In this document: positions 9,056-18,189 of the stretch, piece after piece | Position numbering within the stretch: position 1 is the stretch's first letter | Layout of the letters: the number at the start of each line of letters is the position of its first letter | The notes under the pieces: generated by a model | Told to the model about the DNA's origin: nothing | The model's database searches: none | Seen by the model: the letters and a program-made list of their open reading frames with translations, nothing else | DNA from: Pleurocapsa sp. FMAR1 | Lineage (GTDB): Bacteria > Cyanobacteriota > Cyanobacteriia > Cyanobacteriales > Xenococcaceae | Assembly: GCF_963665995.1 (NCBI RefSeq) | Contig: NZ_OY762512.1 | Coordinates: forward strand, 1,054,001 to 1,118,000 | DNA: 64,000 bases | Direction: 5' to 3' | Program-made: the position numbers and the translations under genes

Positions 9056-10072
9056 ATGACTATCAAAGGTTATGGCTGTAAAGAACAAGGGGGACAATTG
9101 GAGTCCTTTGAATACGATCCAGGCGAATTAGCAGCAGATGCAGTCGAAGTTGAAGTCGAATACTGCGGTATCTGTCATAGTGATCTAGCAATGATCGATA
9201 ACGACTGGGGAATTTCCAGCTACCCTTTTATTCCTGGACATGAAGCTATTGGCAAGATTGTGGCGGTAGGGACTCAAGTATCTCAAGATCGTATCGGTCA
9301 ACGAGTTGGTGTAGGCTGGCAGTCAGCATCTTGTAATCACTGCAAAAACTGTGGCGTGGGCAAAGAATCTCTGTGTTTGAATCAAGGCGAAGTAGGTCAG
9401 ACAATTGTCGGTCGTAACGGCGCATGGGCAAATAGGGTGCGATCGCAGGCTCATTGGGCTATTCCTCTTCCTGACCAATTAGACCCTTCCTTGGCAGGAC
9501 CTTTGATGTGTGCAGGGACTACGGTTTGGTCTCCGATACGACATTATGGCGTGCGACCTGGGATGGAAACTGCGGTATTAGGAGTAGGTGGTCTGGGTCA
9601 TTTGGCTGTACAGTTCCTTGCCAAAATGGGAACTCAGGTTACGGGTCTTAGCACTACTCGTTCTAAGGAAAAAAACACCCGAAAACTGGGGGCAACTGAC
9701 TTTATTGCTACCAAGGAATCACCTGAAGATCTCGAAAAAGCTGTGGGGCGATTTGATTTTATCTTGTCAACGGTTTCAGCTAATGTAGATTGGAATGCTT
9801 ATATCAATGCTTTATCACCTGAAGGAACTCTAGTTCTTTGCGGTGTTCCTGATGGTGCGGTTGAATTTATGCCTTTTCCCATAATCTTAGGGGAAAAAAA
9901 AGTGGGTGGCGGTCGGGCTGGTTCACCTTCTGATACCAAAGAAATGTTGGAGTTTTGCGCGGTTCACAATATTGCCCCGATGTGCGAACAATTTGCCCTG
10001 AAAGATATCAATCAAGCCGTTCAATACGTTCGGGATAATAAGGCGCGTTTTCGAGCAGTGCTTGCATATTAA
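9056..10072 (+). CDS. Zinc-dependent alcohol dehydrogenase (cinnamyl-alcohol dehydrogenase/YahK type)
   Basis: The 338-aa medium-chain dehydrogenase has the catalytic zinc ligands in 'CGICHSD' and 'PGHEAIG', structural-zinc cysteines in 'CNHCKNCGVGKESLC', and a Rossmann NAD(P) site at 'GVGGLGHLAVQF'. Family members reduce a broad range of aldehydes to alcohols with NADPH. A strong ribosome site, TAGGAGG, sits 9-15 bases before the ATG. Divergent expression from an AraC regulator suggests aldehyde-inducible detoxification. Downstream on the same strand are a gene chimera and a carboxymuconolactone decarboxylase-like gene, which may be remains of a longer redox operon. Confidence 0.93.
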   Translation: MTIKGYGCKEQGGQLESFEYDPGELAADAVEVEVEYCGICHSDLAMIDNDWGISSYPFIPGHEAIGKIVAVGTQVSQDRIGQRVGVGWQSASCNHCKNCGVGKESLCLNQGEVGQTIVGRNGAWANRVRSQAHWAIPLPDQLDPSLAGPLMCAGTTVWSPIRHYGVRPGMETAVLGVGGLGHLAVQFLAKMGTQVTGLSTTRSKEKNTRKLGATDFIATKESPEDLEKAVGRFDFILSTVSANVDWNAYINALSPEGTLVLCGVPDGAVEFMPFPIILGEKKVGGGRAGSPSDTKEMLEFCAVHNIAPMCEQFALKDINQAVQYVRDNKARFRAVLAY

Positions 10073-10141
10073 GTAATCAGTCTATTTAATTCAAACTGAT
10101 TCAAACTGATTTAACCAATAAATTTAGGAGTCAAAACCATA

Positions 10142-10354
10142 ATGACGAAAAAAGTTGTTTTGATCACAGGTGCAAACAAAGGAATTGGGTACGAGGTTGC
10201 ACGACAACTTGCAGATAATGAGTTACCTTACAACAATACCTATAGCTGGTATTTCAAAATGAAGGACGGTAAAGCGATCGAAGTAATTGCCTTTTTGGAT
10301 ATGCAGAAGTTCACTGATCTGTGGACTAATGTTTCAGTTTCACCGAAAAACTAA
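10142..10354 (+). pseudogene. Deletion chimera: start of a short-chain dehydrogenase joined to the end of a SnoaL/NTF2-like protein
   Basis: The 70-codon frame starts with a textbook SDR N-terminus ('VVLITGANKGIGYEVARQLA', TGxxxGIG cofactor motif). After about residue 25 it switches to sequence typical of the last third of SnoaL-like ketosteroid-isomerase-fold proteins ('YNNTYSWYFKMKDGKAIEV' and 'FLDMQKFTDLW'). Neither half can fold into its family domain. The junction lies near 10208-10225. The simplest reading is one in-frame deletion removing most of an SDR gene and the front of a neighbouring SnoaL gene. The ribosome site (TAGGAG) of the SDR gene is retained, so a short peptide may still be made. 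Confidence 0.75.
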
Positions 10355-10444
10355 TGTCGCTGGTTATGCCAATACTCGCTCTAAAGCGACTTGAGATCGA
10401 GCAGTATGTTTCTTTAATTAAAACTAACTCAAACAGGAAAGAAA

Positions 10445-10957
10445 ATGATCATGTCAAAATTAATCGTAACAGGGATGATTTGTATATTGATGGCAACAGG
10501 GGCGATTTTCATCAGCTTACCGTTGCACGCTCAAAATTCGATTTCACCGTCTTCAAAAACGCTGACGCGACAGGAGCGTGGCGAACAAGTTTTCAACAGT
10601 CTTACTGGTAGCGAAGGACTTCCCCCGCATTTTCAGCAGCTTCAAAAAGATTTTCCAGAGCTTGCCGATCTAACGCTCAAATATGCTTTAGGAGATATTT
10701 GGGGTCGCGAGGTGTTAGACGACAAAACTCGTCAGCTAATTTCGCTAGCTGCATTCGCCGCCCAAGGCACAATGCCACAGTTCAAAGTTCATGCTCAGTA
10801 CGCTTTGAACTATGGGGTCACACCCGAAGAACTAATGGAGGTCGTATATCTTACGACAGTTACGTCTGGCTTTCCTCGCGCTTTGATTGCAGCAGGAATG
10901 CTCAAAGAGCTGTTCCAAGAAAACGACGTCCGTTTTCCAGTAGCATCGCCGAACTAA
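10445..10957 (+). CDS. Carboxymuconolactone decarboxylase-family protein with signal peptide
   Basis: The 170-aa product opens with a signal peptide (about residues 1-28, ending 'LPLHAQ'). A CMD-fold helix bundle of the gamma-carboxymuconolactone decarboxylase type follows ('LDDKTRQLISLAAFAAQGTM', 'VTPEELMEVVYLTTVTSGFP'). It lacks the CxxC pair of AhpD-type peroxidase partners, so peroxidase support is unlikely. Classical enzymes act in the cytoplasm on aromatic breakdown intermediates; a secreted version suggests another, unknown substrate. AGGAAAG lies just before the ATG at 10445. It follows the SDR/SnoaL chimera and the alcohol dehydrogenase on the same strand. Confidence 0.82.
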   Translation: MIMSKLIVTGMICILMATGAIFISLPLHAQNSISPSSKTLTRQERGEQVFNSLTGSEGLPPHFQQLQKDFPELADLTLKYALGDIWGREVLDDKTRQLISLAAFAAQGTMPQFKVHAQYALNYGVTPEELMEVVYLTTVTSGFPRALIAAGMLKELFQENDVRFPVASPN

Positions 10958-11019
10958 ATGCTTTTAAACGAGGTCATAATGCTCATTCACCAACGTCCAA
11001 GGTTTAATCAAGATAAACA

Positions 11020-11850
11020 TTAACTTAAAGACAATTCCAGCGAAGGAAGTGCTTTAGCTGAAATAAAATTTTGCTCAATTAATATCTGATAAAGATCGAC
11101 CTCGGTTTCAAGAAGGCACGCATGACCACTTTGAGGCAGTATTGCCATTTTTGCTTTGGGCATTAGGTTGACCAGCTTTTTGGCTTCTGCCACTGAAGGC
11201 AATAAACCATCGGCTGCACCAGCAAGAATTAAGCTAGGAATTTTCAAACTACGTAACTCCTCATCAGCGATTTTAAAATCTCTGAGCAGAGACAAACGCC
11301 AGCTAATTATATGAGGTGGCAAAGATTTCATGCTCTCTAGCAGATTGAGGCGATCGCATTCATTAATTCGATTTAGTTGCGCCAAGAAAGGTAGTAGCCC
11401 CGCAGCCGAGTAGCGATGTATCCAGGTAGGTAGCCAAGGAGCAATATCCGCGCCTAAACCTAACATAGGTAGCTGGTTAGAAGAAGAAGCGGGATTAACT
11501 AAAACTAGTTTTTTAATCAATGCTGGTGCAGCTAAAGCTGTTTTTAGTGCTAAACAACCACCAAAAGATTCACCACACAGATATACTTCTTTATTCGTCT
11601 TACAGTCTAATTCAGATTTAATCAGCCTTACCGTATCCCTAGCTAGATCTTGCCAGTTACTGTAGTTATCGCTGCGAATCTTAAAACAACGCAAATCAAA
11701 ACGAGTTGCTAATTTATCCGCCTGATTCTGAAATAGCTTGCCTGTACCATCCATTCCAGGAAGATAAACGAATAATGGAGCATCTCGATTAACTTTTCTT
11801 GCCTCTATAAAATCTACGCTATATTCAGAACTCATAAATAATAAATACAA
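11020..11850 (-). CDS. Alpha/beta hydrolase
   Basis: The 276-aa hydrolase has the oxyanion strand 'FVYLPGMDGTGKLF', nucleophile elbow 'GESFGG' (Ser), an acid in 'GAADGLLPS' and the histidine in 'SGHACLLE', so the triad is complete. The substrate cannot be predicted. Related cyanobacterial proteins are annotated as esterases or as companions of acyltransferases, which fits the acyltransferase gene that lies upstream on the same strand across a 160-bp spacer. An alternative start is Met6 (11835), which would remove a hydrophobic 'MYLLF' lead. Confidence 0.85.
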   Translation of the reverse strand: MYLLFMSSEYSVDFIEARKVNRDAPLFVYLPGMDGTGKLFQNQADKLATRFDLRCFKIRSDNYSNWQDLARDTVRLIKSELDCKTNKEVYLCGESFGGCLALKTALAAPALIKKLVLVNPASSSNQLPMLGLGADIAPWLPTWIHRYSAAGLLPFLAQLNRINECDRLNLLESMKSLPPHIISWRLSLLRDFKIADEELRSLKIPSLILAGAADGLLPSVAEAKKLVNLMPKAKMAILPQSGHACLLETEVDLYQILIEQNFISAKALPSLELSLS

Positions 11851-12012
11851 TCAATATGTAAATTAAGAAAATTAAAACTTAAAATTACTTCATATACACT
11901 ATTGTCGTACATTCCTCTTCAAAAATAAATTTATTTATACCTTTCTTTATATTGTGTTCACAGCAACCGATGAAGGGTTTACTTATGACATTCACTACTT
12001 TTTACTTCTTAC

Positions 12013-12741
12013 TCATCCTTTATAAGTCCCTTCTTGTAATAAATCTGTGATCTGATTCTGGCAATAGTTAGTTAAGTCTGTAGCGAGTATTTTTGCCTGT
12101 TTACCTTTATACTCCTGTTTTTGTGCCGTATTTATCAAGTAGGGACGACCGATCAATACTTTAACGCGGTGGTAAACCAACATTGGATGTAACCCCTGGT
12201 GTTCAAAAAACGGTTCATGGCGATCAAACTGCTTAAGCCAGCTAATAGGAATACTGGAATAATTTGTTTCTGAAATTGAAGCGATCGCCACTGGCAAAAC
12301 AGCTAAATTATTAACAGGAACTCTCCAGGCTAAATGAGCAAAACCACGCTGAAATTCGCCCATTTCGTTGGGTGCGGTAGGCTCAATCATTGGTTTAGTA
12401 CCTTCAGGAAACAAACCAACCCACTGTCTATAAGCAAGAAGATTGCTTGCCTGGGCAAAAAACTGCTTTTGTCTTTGATTGGCTTCAGCCAGGGGAAAGC
12501 AGCCTAAAGAATCAACAATTTCTTTGACCACTGGAATTTCTCCCATGTAATGATGACAGGCAATTCTCAAAGAATAAGGAATTGTTTTAATCAGAATTGG
12601 TGCATCTAAAAAACTACGATGGTTGCTAATAACAATAGTCGGAATATCTTGGGGAATGCGATCGCCATAAGATAGAGTTAAATTTAAATTAACTGCCGAT
12701 ATTAAAGACTGAGCGATTAAACGAGGTGGAATAAATGGCAT
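12013..12741 (-). CDS. 1-acyl-sn-glycerol-3-phosphate acyltransferase-like protein (PlsC family)
   Basis: The 242-aa product shows acyltransferase motif I 'NHRSFLDAPIL' (catalytic H and D) and motif III 'LFPEGTKP'. The family transfers fatty acyl groups to lysophosphatidate or related acceptors at the inner face of the membrane in glycerolipid synthesis. There is no obvious transmembrane helix beyond the N-terminal region, so peripheral attachment is likely. Cyanobacteria usually carry more than one PlsC homologue, so this one may prefer another acceptor. It lies upstream of the alpha/beta hydrolase on the same strand, but 160 AT-rich bases make a shared transcript uncertain. Confidence 0.85.
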   Translation of the reverse strand: MPFIPPRLIAQSLISAVNLNLTLSYGDRIPQDIPTIVISNHRSFLDAPILIKTIPYSLRIACHHYMGEIPVVKEIVDSLGCFPLAEANQRQKQFFAQASNLLAYRQWVGLFPEGTKPMIEPTAPNEMGEFQRGFAHLAWRVPVNNLAVLPVAIASISETNYSSIPISWLKQFDRHEPFFEHQGLHPMLVYHRVKVLIGRPYLINTAQKQEYKGKQAKILATDLTNYCQNQITDLLQEGTYKG

Positions 12742-13194
12742 TTAAACAGATTATTAGCTGATCTAAGGCAAGGTGAATAATACCTTAATGTTGTTGCCAG
12801 TTTAGGCTTATCTATAGTATGAAGCACAGTCCAACAATTAACAAAGGTTTTATGTTTTCTCAATTTACAAAAATTATATTGAAGCTGCAATGATTAATTA
12901 AAGTTAATACAGTTTTTTAATCACTTTGTTAACGAAGTAGAAAAATTATTAAGTATTTTCCTCAACCCCAAATTAACCACCATTTTGTAATTGATATCAT
13001 TTACATATAGTTATCATAATTTATTTAAACTAAACTAAAGCCCTTCAATCTATTAAGATAATTGTTTTAGAGAAGTTTAAAAGTTAGATTAAAGCGTATT
13101 GAACATCAATTTTATCGGCTATATTGCTCTCAAACCCAAAAGGCTATAAAACATATATCCTTTTGGTTTGGACAAAGCGATCGCTCTTTTTTAA
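12742..13194. other. Intergenic region between divergent plsC-like and metG
   Basis: These 453 AT-rich bases should hold both promoters. I see no open frame with coding character, no strong hairpin and no T-box-like leader. A HIP1 octamer lies at 13177-13184, just before the metG start. Confidence 0.6.
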
Positions 13195-14790
13195 ATGAAT
13201 AATACAGATCATCATAAATTTGCTTTAACTACTCCCCTTTATTATGTTAACGGCGTACCGCATATTGGTAGTGCCTACACTACTATGGTGGCTGATGCTG
13301 CTGCTAGATTTCAGCGTTTGCAGGGAAAATCTGTTTTATTTATTACTGGAACAGATGAACACGGACAAAAGATTCAGCGCACTGCTGTTGAACAAAACTT
13401 AGAGCCTCAAGTTTTTTGCGATCGCAATGTTGAAAGCTTTAAATCTCTGTGGTCACAATTAAACATCAAATACGATCGCTTTAGTCGTACCACTGCGCCT
13501 AATCATCAAGCAATTGTTAATGAGTTTTTTGAGCGTGTCTGGCAACAGGGTGATATCTACCTTGATCGCCAACAGGGTTGGTATTGCGTCTCTTGTGAAG
13601 AGTTCAAGGAAGAACGAGAATTAATCGATGATCGCCATTGTGCTATCCACACTAGCAAGCAAGCAGAGTGGCGGGATGAAGAAAATTATTTTTTTCGTCT
13701 TTCTAACTATCAGCAATATTTAGAAGAACTATATGAGTCCCAACCAGATTTTATCCAGCCAGCTACGCGACGCAATGAAGTTATCAACTTTGTTAAACAA
13801 GGTTTAAAAGATTTCTCTATTTCCCGCGTTAATTTAGATTGGGGTTTTCCTGTTCCTGTAGATAAAAAGCACACTATCTATGTTTGGTTTGATGCTCTTT
13901 TAGGCTATGTTACCGCTTTGCTTGAACCTAATCAAGAACCAACTTTAGATAATGCCTTGTCTCAATGGTGGCCGATTAATTTACATTTAATTGGTAAAGA
14001 TATATTACGTTTTCATGCAGTTTATTGGCCAGCTATGTTAGCTTCTGCTGGTTTGCCTTCACCAAATAAAGTGTTTGGTCATGGCTTTTTGACCAAAGAT
14101 GGACTCAAAATGGGAAAAACTTTGGGCAATACCGTCGATCCCTTTGAGCTAGTAGATAAGTATGGTGCAGACGCTGTACGCTATTACTTCCTCAAAGAAA
14201 TTGAGTTAGGTAAAGACGGCGATTTTAATGAAACTCGTTTTATTGAAGTGCTTAATAACGATTTAGCTAATGTCTTGGGCAACTCGCTTAACCGAACTCT
14301 GGGGATGTTAACCAAATATTGCCAAAGTAAAGTTCCGCAGTTAAACAGTGATGACTATGATTCAGACCATCCACTTTTTAGTATTGGCATGGATTTAGGC
14401 GATCGCGTGGCTTTAGCTTACGAAAATCTGCAATTTAGTCGAGCTTGCGAAGAAATATTAACTTTGGTGCGCTCTTGCAATAAATATATTGATGACAGTG
14501 CGCCTTGGAGTTTATTTAAGCAGCAAAAACAATCTGAGGTAGAACATATTTTATATGCCGTCTTAGAGTCTGTACGTTTGTCGGCTTACTTGTTGTCTCC
14601 TGTGATCCCCGACATCAGCAGCAAAATTTATCAACAGTTAGGGTTTGACTGGGATTTTAACAGTAGCGATCGAGTACAGACAAAGGAAGATTTTCTGATT
14701 CATTCACAGTGGGGCAAACTATCTATTAATAAAAAACTAGATAAGGCTAGTCCAGTCTTTTCTAAATTAGAATTACCGTCGAAAGATTAA
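13195..14790 (+). CDS. metG: Methionine--tRNA ligase
   Basis: The 531-aa class I synthetase charges tRNA-Met. The HIGH-type motif is 'VPHIGSAYTT' near residue 22. The connective peptide carries a C/H cluster ('YCVSC', 'HCAIH') in the zinc-knuckle region. The KMSKS loop appears as 'LKMGKTLGN' near residue 302; the serine-to-glycine change is common in bacterial MetRS of this subclass. An anticodon-binding helical domain follows. There is no C-terminal EMAP/Trbp111 extension, in line with the short cyanobacterial form. Confidence 0.96.
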   Translation: MNNTDHHKFALTTPLYYVNGVPHIGSAYTTMVADAAARFQRLQGKSVLFITGTDEHGQKIQRTAVEQNLEPQVFCDRNVESFKSLWSQLNIKYDRFSRTTAPNHQAIVNEFFERVWQQGDIYLDRQQGWYCVSCEEFKEERELIDDRHCAIHTSKQAEWRDEENYFFRLSNYQQYLEELYESQPDFIQPATRRNEVINFVKQGLKDFSISRVNLDWGFPVPVDKKHTIYVWFDALLGYVTALLEPNQEPTLDNALSQWWPINLHLIGKDILRFHAVYWPAMLASAGLPSPNKVFGHGFLTKDGLKMGKTLGNTVDPFELVDKYGADAVRYYFLKEIELGKDGDFNETRFIEVLNNDLANVLGNSLNRTLGMLTKYCQSKVPQLNSDDYDSDHPLFSIGMDLGDRVALAYENLQFSRACEEILTLVRSCNKYIDDSAPWSLFKQQKQSEVEHILYAVLESVRLSAYLLSPVIPDISSKIYQQLGFDWDFNSSDRVQTKEDFLIHSQWGKLSINKKLDKASPVFSKLELPSKD

Positions 14791-14948
14791 ATTATGACGA
14801 TTAACTTAACACAGTATATTTTTTTACTGATATAAGATTACTAGCATAAACGACAAGCCACAGTGACATTATCGTTGATATTGAAGCATATCTATACCAA
14901 TTAATTATAGATAGAAAATTGATTATTTACTTTAACAGTCAACTTTAC

Positions 14949-14963
14949 ACCGCCTTACGCGGT
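14949..14963. repeat. Solitary REP-like palindrome ACCGC-CTTAC-GCGGT
   Basis: A five-base-pair GC-rich hairpin sits in an AT-rich spacer between metG and the LabA-like gene. It is nearly the same as the left hairpin (32806-32821) of the RAYT element in the defence island, differing in the loop. It may be a dispersed partner of that transposase, but one copy is weak evidence. Confidence 0.4.
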
Positions 14964-15096
14964 CAAAATTTTAAAAGCTTGAGCTTAACTTATAAAACTA
15001 GAATACTCGGTTTGGCTGCTTGATGCGGTCAGTAATTACAGGGTTAATCCACCCAAATAGAAAAACTTTTTTGGATAAAAAACGAGGCTTAATAAA

Positions 15097-15690
15097 ATGT
15101 TGGACAACTTCGGAAGTGACCCTATCTTTACATCTGAACAGATTTTAGAAAATAGAGGACGGGTGGGAATTTTTATTGATGGTTCAAATTTATTTTACGC
15201 TGCACTACAGCTAGGTATTGAAATTGATTACAGCAAACTCTTGTACCGTCTTACGGGAGGTTCAAGATTACTCAGATCGTTTTTCTACACGGGAGTAGAT
15301 CGCACTAACGAAAAACAACAGGGCTTTTTACTGTGGATGCGCCGTAATGGTTATCGCGTCATTGCCAAAGACTTAGTACAGCTACCAGATGGCTCTAAAA
15401 AAGCCAATCTAGACGTAGAAATTGCCGTGGATATGATGGCTTTGGTATCTGCCTATGACACTGCCGTATTGGTCAGTGGCGACGGGGATCTTGCTTATGC
15501 AGTAGATGCAGTTAGTTATCGTGGTGCAAGAGTAGAAGTTGTCAGCTTGCGATCGATGACTAGCGATAGCTTAATTAATGTAGCTGATCGCTATATTGAT
15601 TTGGATCAAATAAAAGAAGACATTCAAAAAAATACCAAACATGGCGATCCCTATCGCAGTTTTTCTGGATTTGGCATCTTGGATGATTAG
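15097..15690 (+). CDS. LabA-like NYN-domain protein
   Basis: The 197-aa protein has the NYN (PIN-like) core: 'GIFIDGSNLFYAALQLG' (first acidic residue), 'KKANLDVEIAVDMM' (second acidic pair) and 'VLVSGDGDLAYAVDAV' (third cluster). The layout is that of LabA/DUF88 proteins. In Synechococcus elongatus LabA dampens KaiC-dependent circadian output; other NYN proteins act as RNases. All catalytic acids look present. The stop overlaps the start of the following LptC-like gene (ATG 15683, TAG 15688-15690), so the two are translationally coupled. Confidence 0.88.
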   Translation: MLDNFGSDPIFTSEQILENRGRVGIFIDGSNLFYAALQLGIEIDYSKLLYRLTGGSRLLRSFFYTGVDRTNEKQQGFLLWMRRNGYRVIAKDLVQLPDGSKKANLDVEIAVDMMALVSAYDTAVLVSGDGDLAYAVDAVSYRGARVEVVSLRSMTSDSLINVADRYIDLDQIKEDIQKNTKHGDPYRSFSGFGILDD

Positions 15691-16846
15691 AAAATCTCTG
15701 AGGAGGAAGGCATTGCTTTTCTCCTACAGTTTATTGTTAATGTTATTGCTGGTTATTTTTGTAGGCTGTCAAACATCGCCTCCCAATCTCAAACCTAAAC
15801 CCGAACCTAAAAGTGCAGAGAAGACTAGATTAAATACTCAGTTAGTTTTAAACAACGCTATTTTAGAGCAGTCTAATCCGCAAGATAATACAGTCTGGAA
15901 AATTAGGGCTGATACTATTACCTACAGTGAAGACAAAGAGATCGCTAATTTAAGTCAGGTTGTGGGCAATTTATTACAAGATGGCAAGATAATCTTGCAA
16001 ATTAGTGCCAACAATGGAGAAGTTCGAGATAATGGCAACGTCATAGTTTTAAAAGAAGATGTAATTGCCAGCGATCCCCGCAACCAAAGCACCATTGAAA
16101 GCAACATTGTAGAATGGCGACCTCAAGAAAATTTGTTGTCGATTGAAGACAGCTTAAAAGCTATCGGTTCTAATTTAGAAGTTACTGCCAAATCAGGCAA
16201 GTATTTTACTGACCGTGAAAGCTTAGAAATACAGGGCGATGTTATCGCTACGACGGATAAACCTGCCTTGCAGTTAAAGTGCGATCGCCTGATCTGGAAT
16301 GTTGCTCAAAACCAGATTAAAAGCCCTGGTGCGGTTGAAATAGTAGGCTTCGACCAAGCTGAAACCGTTACCGATAAATTAGTAAGCGATCGCGCTGAAG
16401 TTAATTTAACTCAAAACATTGCTACTCTACACAACAATATTGAATTTAGATCGCTTCAGCCAAAATTACAGGCGGCTACCAATTTTTTAACCTGGGATTA
16501 TCAAAAGCGGATCGGTAAAACAAATCAGCCAATTGAGATTTTAAATCGCGATCGCCAAACTAGCCTTACAGGTAACGCAGGCGAAATTAACCTTCAGCAG
16601 CAAATAGCTAAATTACAAGATGGAGTGCGGGGAATCAATCAGCAAAAGCAATCAGAATTGTATGCTCGTCAATTAACCTGGAAAATCGATACAGAAGAAA
16701 TTACAGCAACCGATAATGTAATTTACGAGCAAACAGATCCAAAAGCCAGATTAACTGGAGAAAAAGCAGTAGGTACTTTGGGCAACAACAACATCGTCGT
16801 TACTAGCAATGGCAAACAACAAGTTACTTCAGTTATCGATAACTGA
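15683..16846 (+). CDS. lptC: LptC-like LPS export lipoprotein
   Basis: The product from ATG 15683 is about 387 aa. It opens with a basic and hydrophobic signal, then a lipobox 'IFVGC', so it is a probable lipoprotein. The rest is a long beta-rich region built from repeated OstA/LptC-type strands ('VVGNLLQDGKIILQISANNG', 'IEWRP', 'LEIQGDVIATT'). LptC hands lipopolysaccharide from LptBFG to the LptA bridge. E. coli LptC is about half this length; cyanobacterial versions are longer and may also cover part of the LptA bridge. An upstream ATG at 15641 is possible but would overlap the LabA-like gene by 50 bases and spoil the signal peptide. Confidence 0.82.
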   Translation: MIRKSLRRKALLFSYSLLLMLLLVIFVGCQTSPPNLKPKPEPKSAEKTRLNTQLVLNNAILEQSNPQDNTVWKIRADTITYSEDKEIANLSQVVGNLLQDGKIILQISANNGEVRDNGNVIVLKEDVIASDPRNQSTIESNIVEWRPQENLLSIEDSLKAIGSNLEVTAKSGKYFTDRESLEIQGDVIATTDKPALQLKCDRLIWNVAQNQIKSPGAVEIVGFDQAETVTDKLVSDRAEVNLTQNIATLHNNIEFRSLQPKLQAATNFLTWDYQKRIGKTNQPIEILNRDRQTSLTGNAGEINLQQQIAKLQDGVRGINQQKQSELYARQLTWKIDTEEITATDNVIYEQTDPKARLTGEKAVGTLGNNNIVVTSNGKQQVTSVIDN

Positions 16847-16959
16847 GTCATTTTGAATTTATAGTCATTCCAATTAATTTCCTCATGATTGACTGGTTTT
16901 AAGTCAGAGGTCACAGATCGGAAGAGTTATAGCTGTTTCAAGGAAAAAGTATTTTTATC

Positions 16960-17691
16960 CTAAGCAGATTGAGCCAAAATCTTGATATATTCTTTAACCG
17001 TGGTGGCAAATCCCATTTCCAGAGCCTCCGCTGTCAAAGCATGACCGATAGATACTTCTAAAATGTTAGGAATGGTACAAAACTTGCCCAAATTGTCAAG
17101 GTTAAGATCGTGTCCTGCATTTACTCCCAAACCTAACTCTTGAGCTTTTTGTGCTGCATCGGCAAACTGTTGCCAAGTAACTTCTAAATCTTTATTTTCC
17201 CGATATGCCGTAGCGTAAGGTTCAGTATAGAGTTCAATTCGCTCTGCACCAGTAGCAGGGACAAGACTAATTTGCTCAACATCTGCATCCATGAACAAGC
17301 TAACTCGACTTCCCAGACTCTGTAACTCTTTAATGATTGGAATCAATCGCTCTTGATCTTTAGTTAGATCCCATCCGCTATCAGAAGTAAAGGTGTCAGG
17401 GGTATCAGGAACAAGAGTACATTGTGTCGGCTTTACTTGGCGGACAATTTCCATGAAAGAAACTTCCAAAGGATTCCCTTCAATATTAAATTCCACGGGA
17501 GTTACCACCTCTAGCAAATCATAAACATCCTCTGGTCGAATGTGCCTTTGATCTGGGCGAGGGTGAACCGTAATTCCTTTAGCACCAGCATCAATACATA
17601 TTTGTGCCATTTTTGTAATGCTGGGAATACCAATATTACGAGTATTTCTAATTAATGCCACTTTATTTAAATTGACGCTGAGATTTGTCAT
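16960..17691 (-). CDS. pdxJ: Pyridoxine 5'-phosphate synthase
   Basis: The 243-aa TIM-barrel enzyme joins 1-deoxyxylulose 5-phosphate with 3-amino-2-oxopropyl phosphate to form the vitamin B6 ring. The key segments are 'GAKGITVHPRPDQRHI' (loop with active-site H and R) and 'LGVNAGHDLNLDNL' (phosphate loop and second His). The first strand reads 'SVNLNKVALIRNTR' where many PdxJ have 'VNIDHVATLR', so this is a diverged subclass, and the usual 'GHGLNY' is 'GHDLNL'. The function is still the best call. Confidence 0.88.
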   Translation of the reverse strand: MTNLSVNLNKVALIRNTRNIGIPSITKMAQICIDAGAKGITVHPRPDQRHIRPEDVYDLLEVVTPVEFNIEGNPLEVSFMEIVRQVKPTQCTLVPDTPDTFTSDSGWDLTKDQERLIPIIKELQSLGSRVSLFMDADVEQISLVPATGAERIELYTEPYATAYRENKDLEVTWQQFADAAQKAQELGLGVNAGHDLNLDNLGKFCTIPNILEVSIGHALTAEALEMGFATTVKEYIKILAQSA

Positions 17692-18189
17692 TTGCTAATT
17701 ATGTTAATTGCTAATTTAGGCTTTTTTACCCTTCATTAAATATTAAACAACGAATTAACTGACAAATGCAGTGCGCGGAGTGCGATCTCGCGTCAAGAGT
17801 AATAAACGAAGGCAGAACAATCATGAAGCGATGAAGTATACGACATAAGCGCCCTCTGCACGTCGCGCCTCTGCCTTCAAGGGCGAAGCCCGATAACCTT
17901 TACAGATTCAATCTTATAAACTCAGCCTTGACCAAAACATCTATAAAAAGTAAACCAGTGGAGTCGAGAAATACTCAATAAACTAGCTCTTAAGTCATAC
18001 AATAGAACAATTGTTTCATAACGATATCAACGCTTAATAGACTAGATGCGGTAAGCGTTGTAATTACCAGCAAACTCAGATTAATTTTTAAGAGTTTAAC
18101 ATTCTGCGTCTTGAGGTAAGTTGTTCATCATCCTACCTGATGCCTAGAATTTAAATAATGATATTCAGTCATTGTCAATTGTTAATTCT
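17692..18189. other. Intergenic region with GC-rich repeat debris
   Basis: About 500 bases separate the divergent pdxJ and UPF0182 genes. Positions 17760-17900 are much richer in G and C than their surroundings and hold short inverted bits (e.g. 'AAGGGCGAAGCCC' near 17879), like the interspersed repeats seen at 21.2, 24.8 and 46.6 kb. The rest is AT-rich and presumably carries the promoters. No coding signal was seen. Confidence 0.5.

Noticed and set aside
10354-10611. 85-codon frame between the chimera and the CMD-like gene
   Set aside because: It overlaps the better supported CMD-like gene, including its signal peptide, in another frame.
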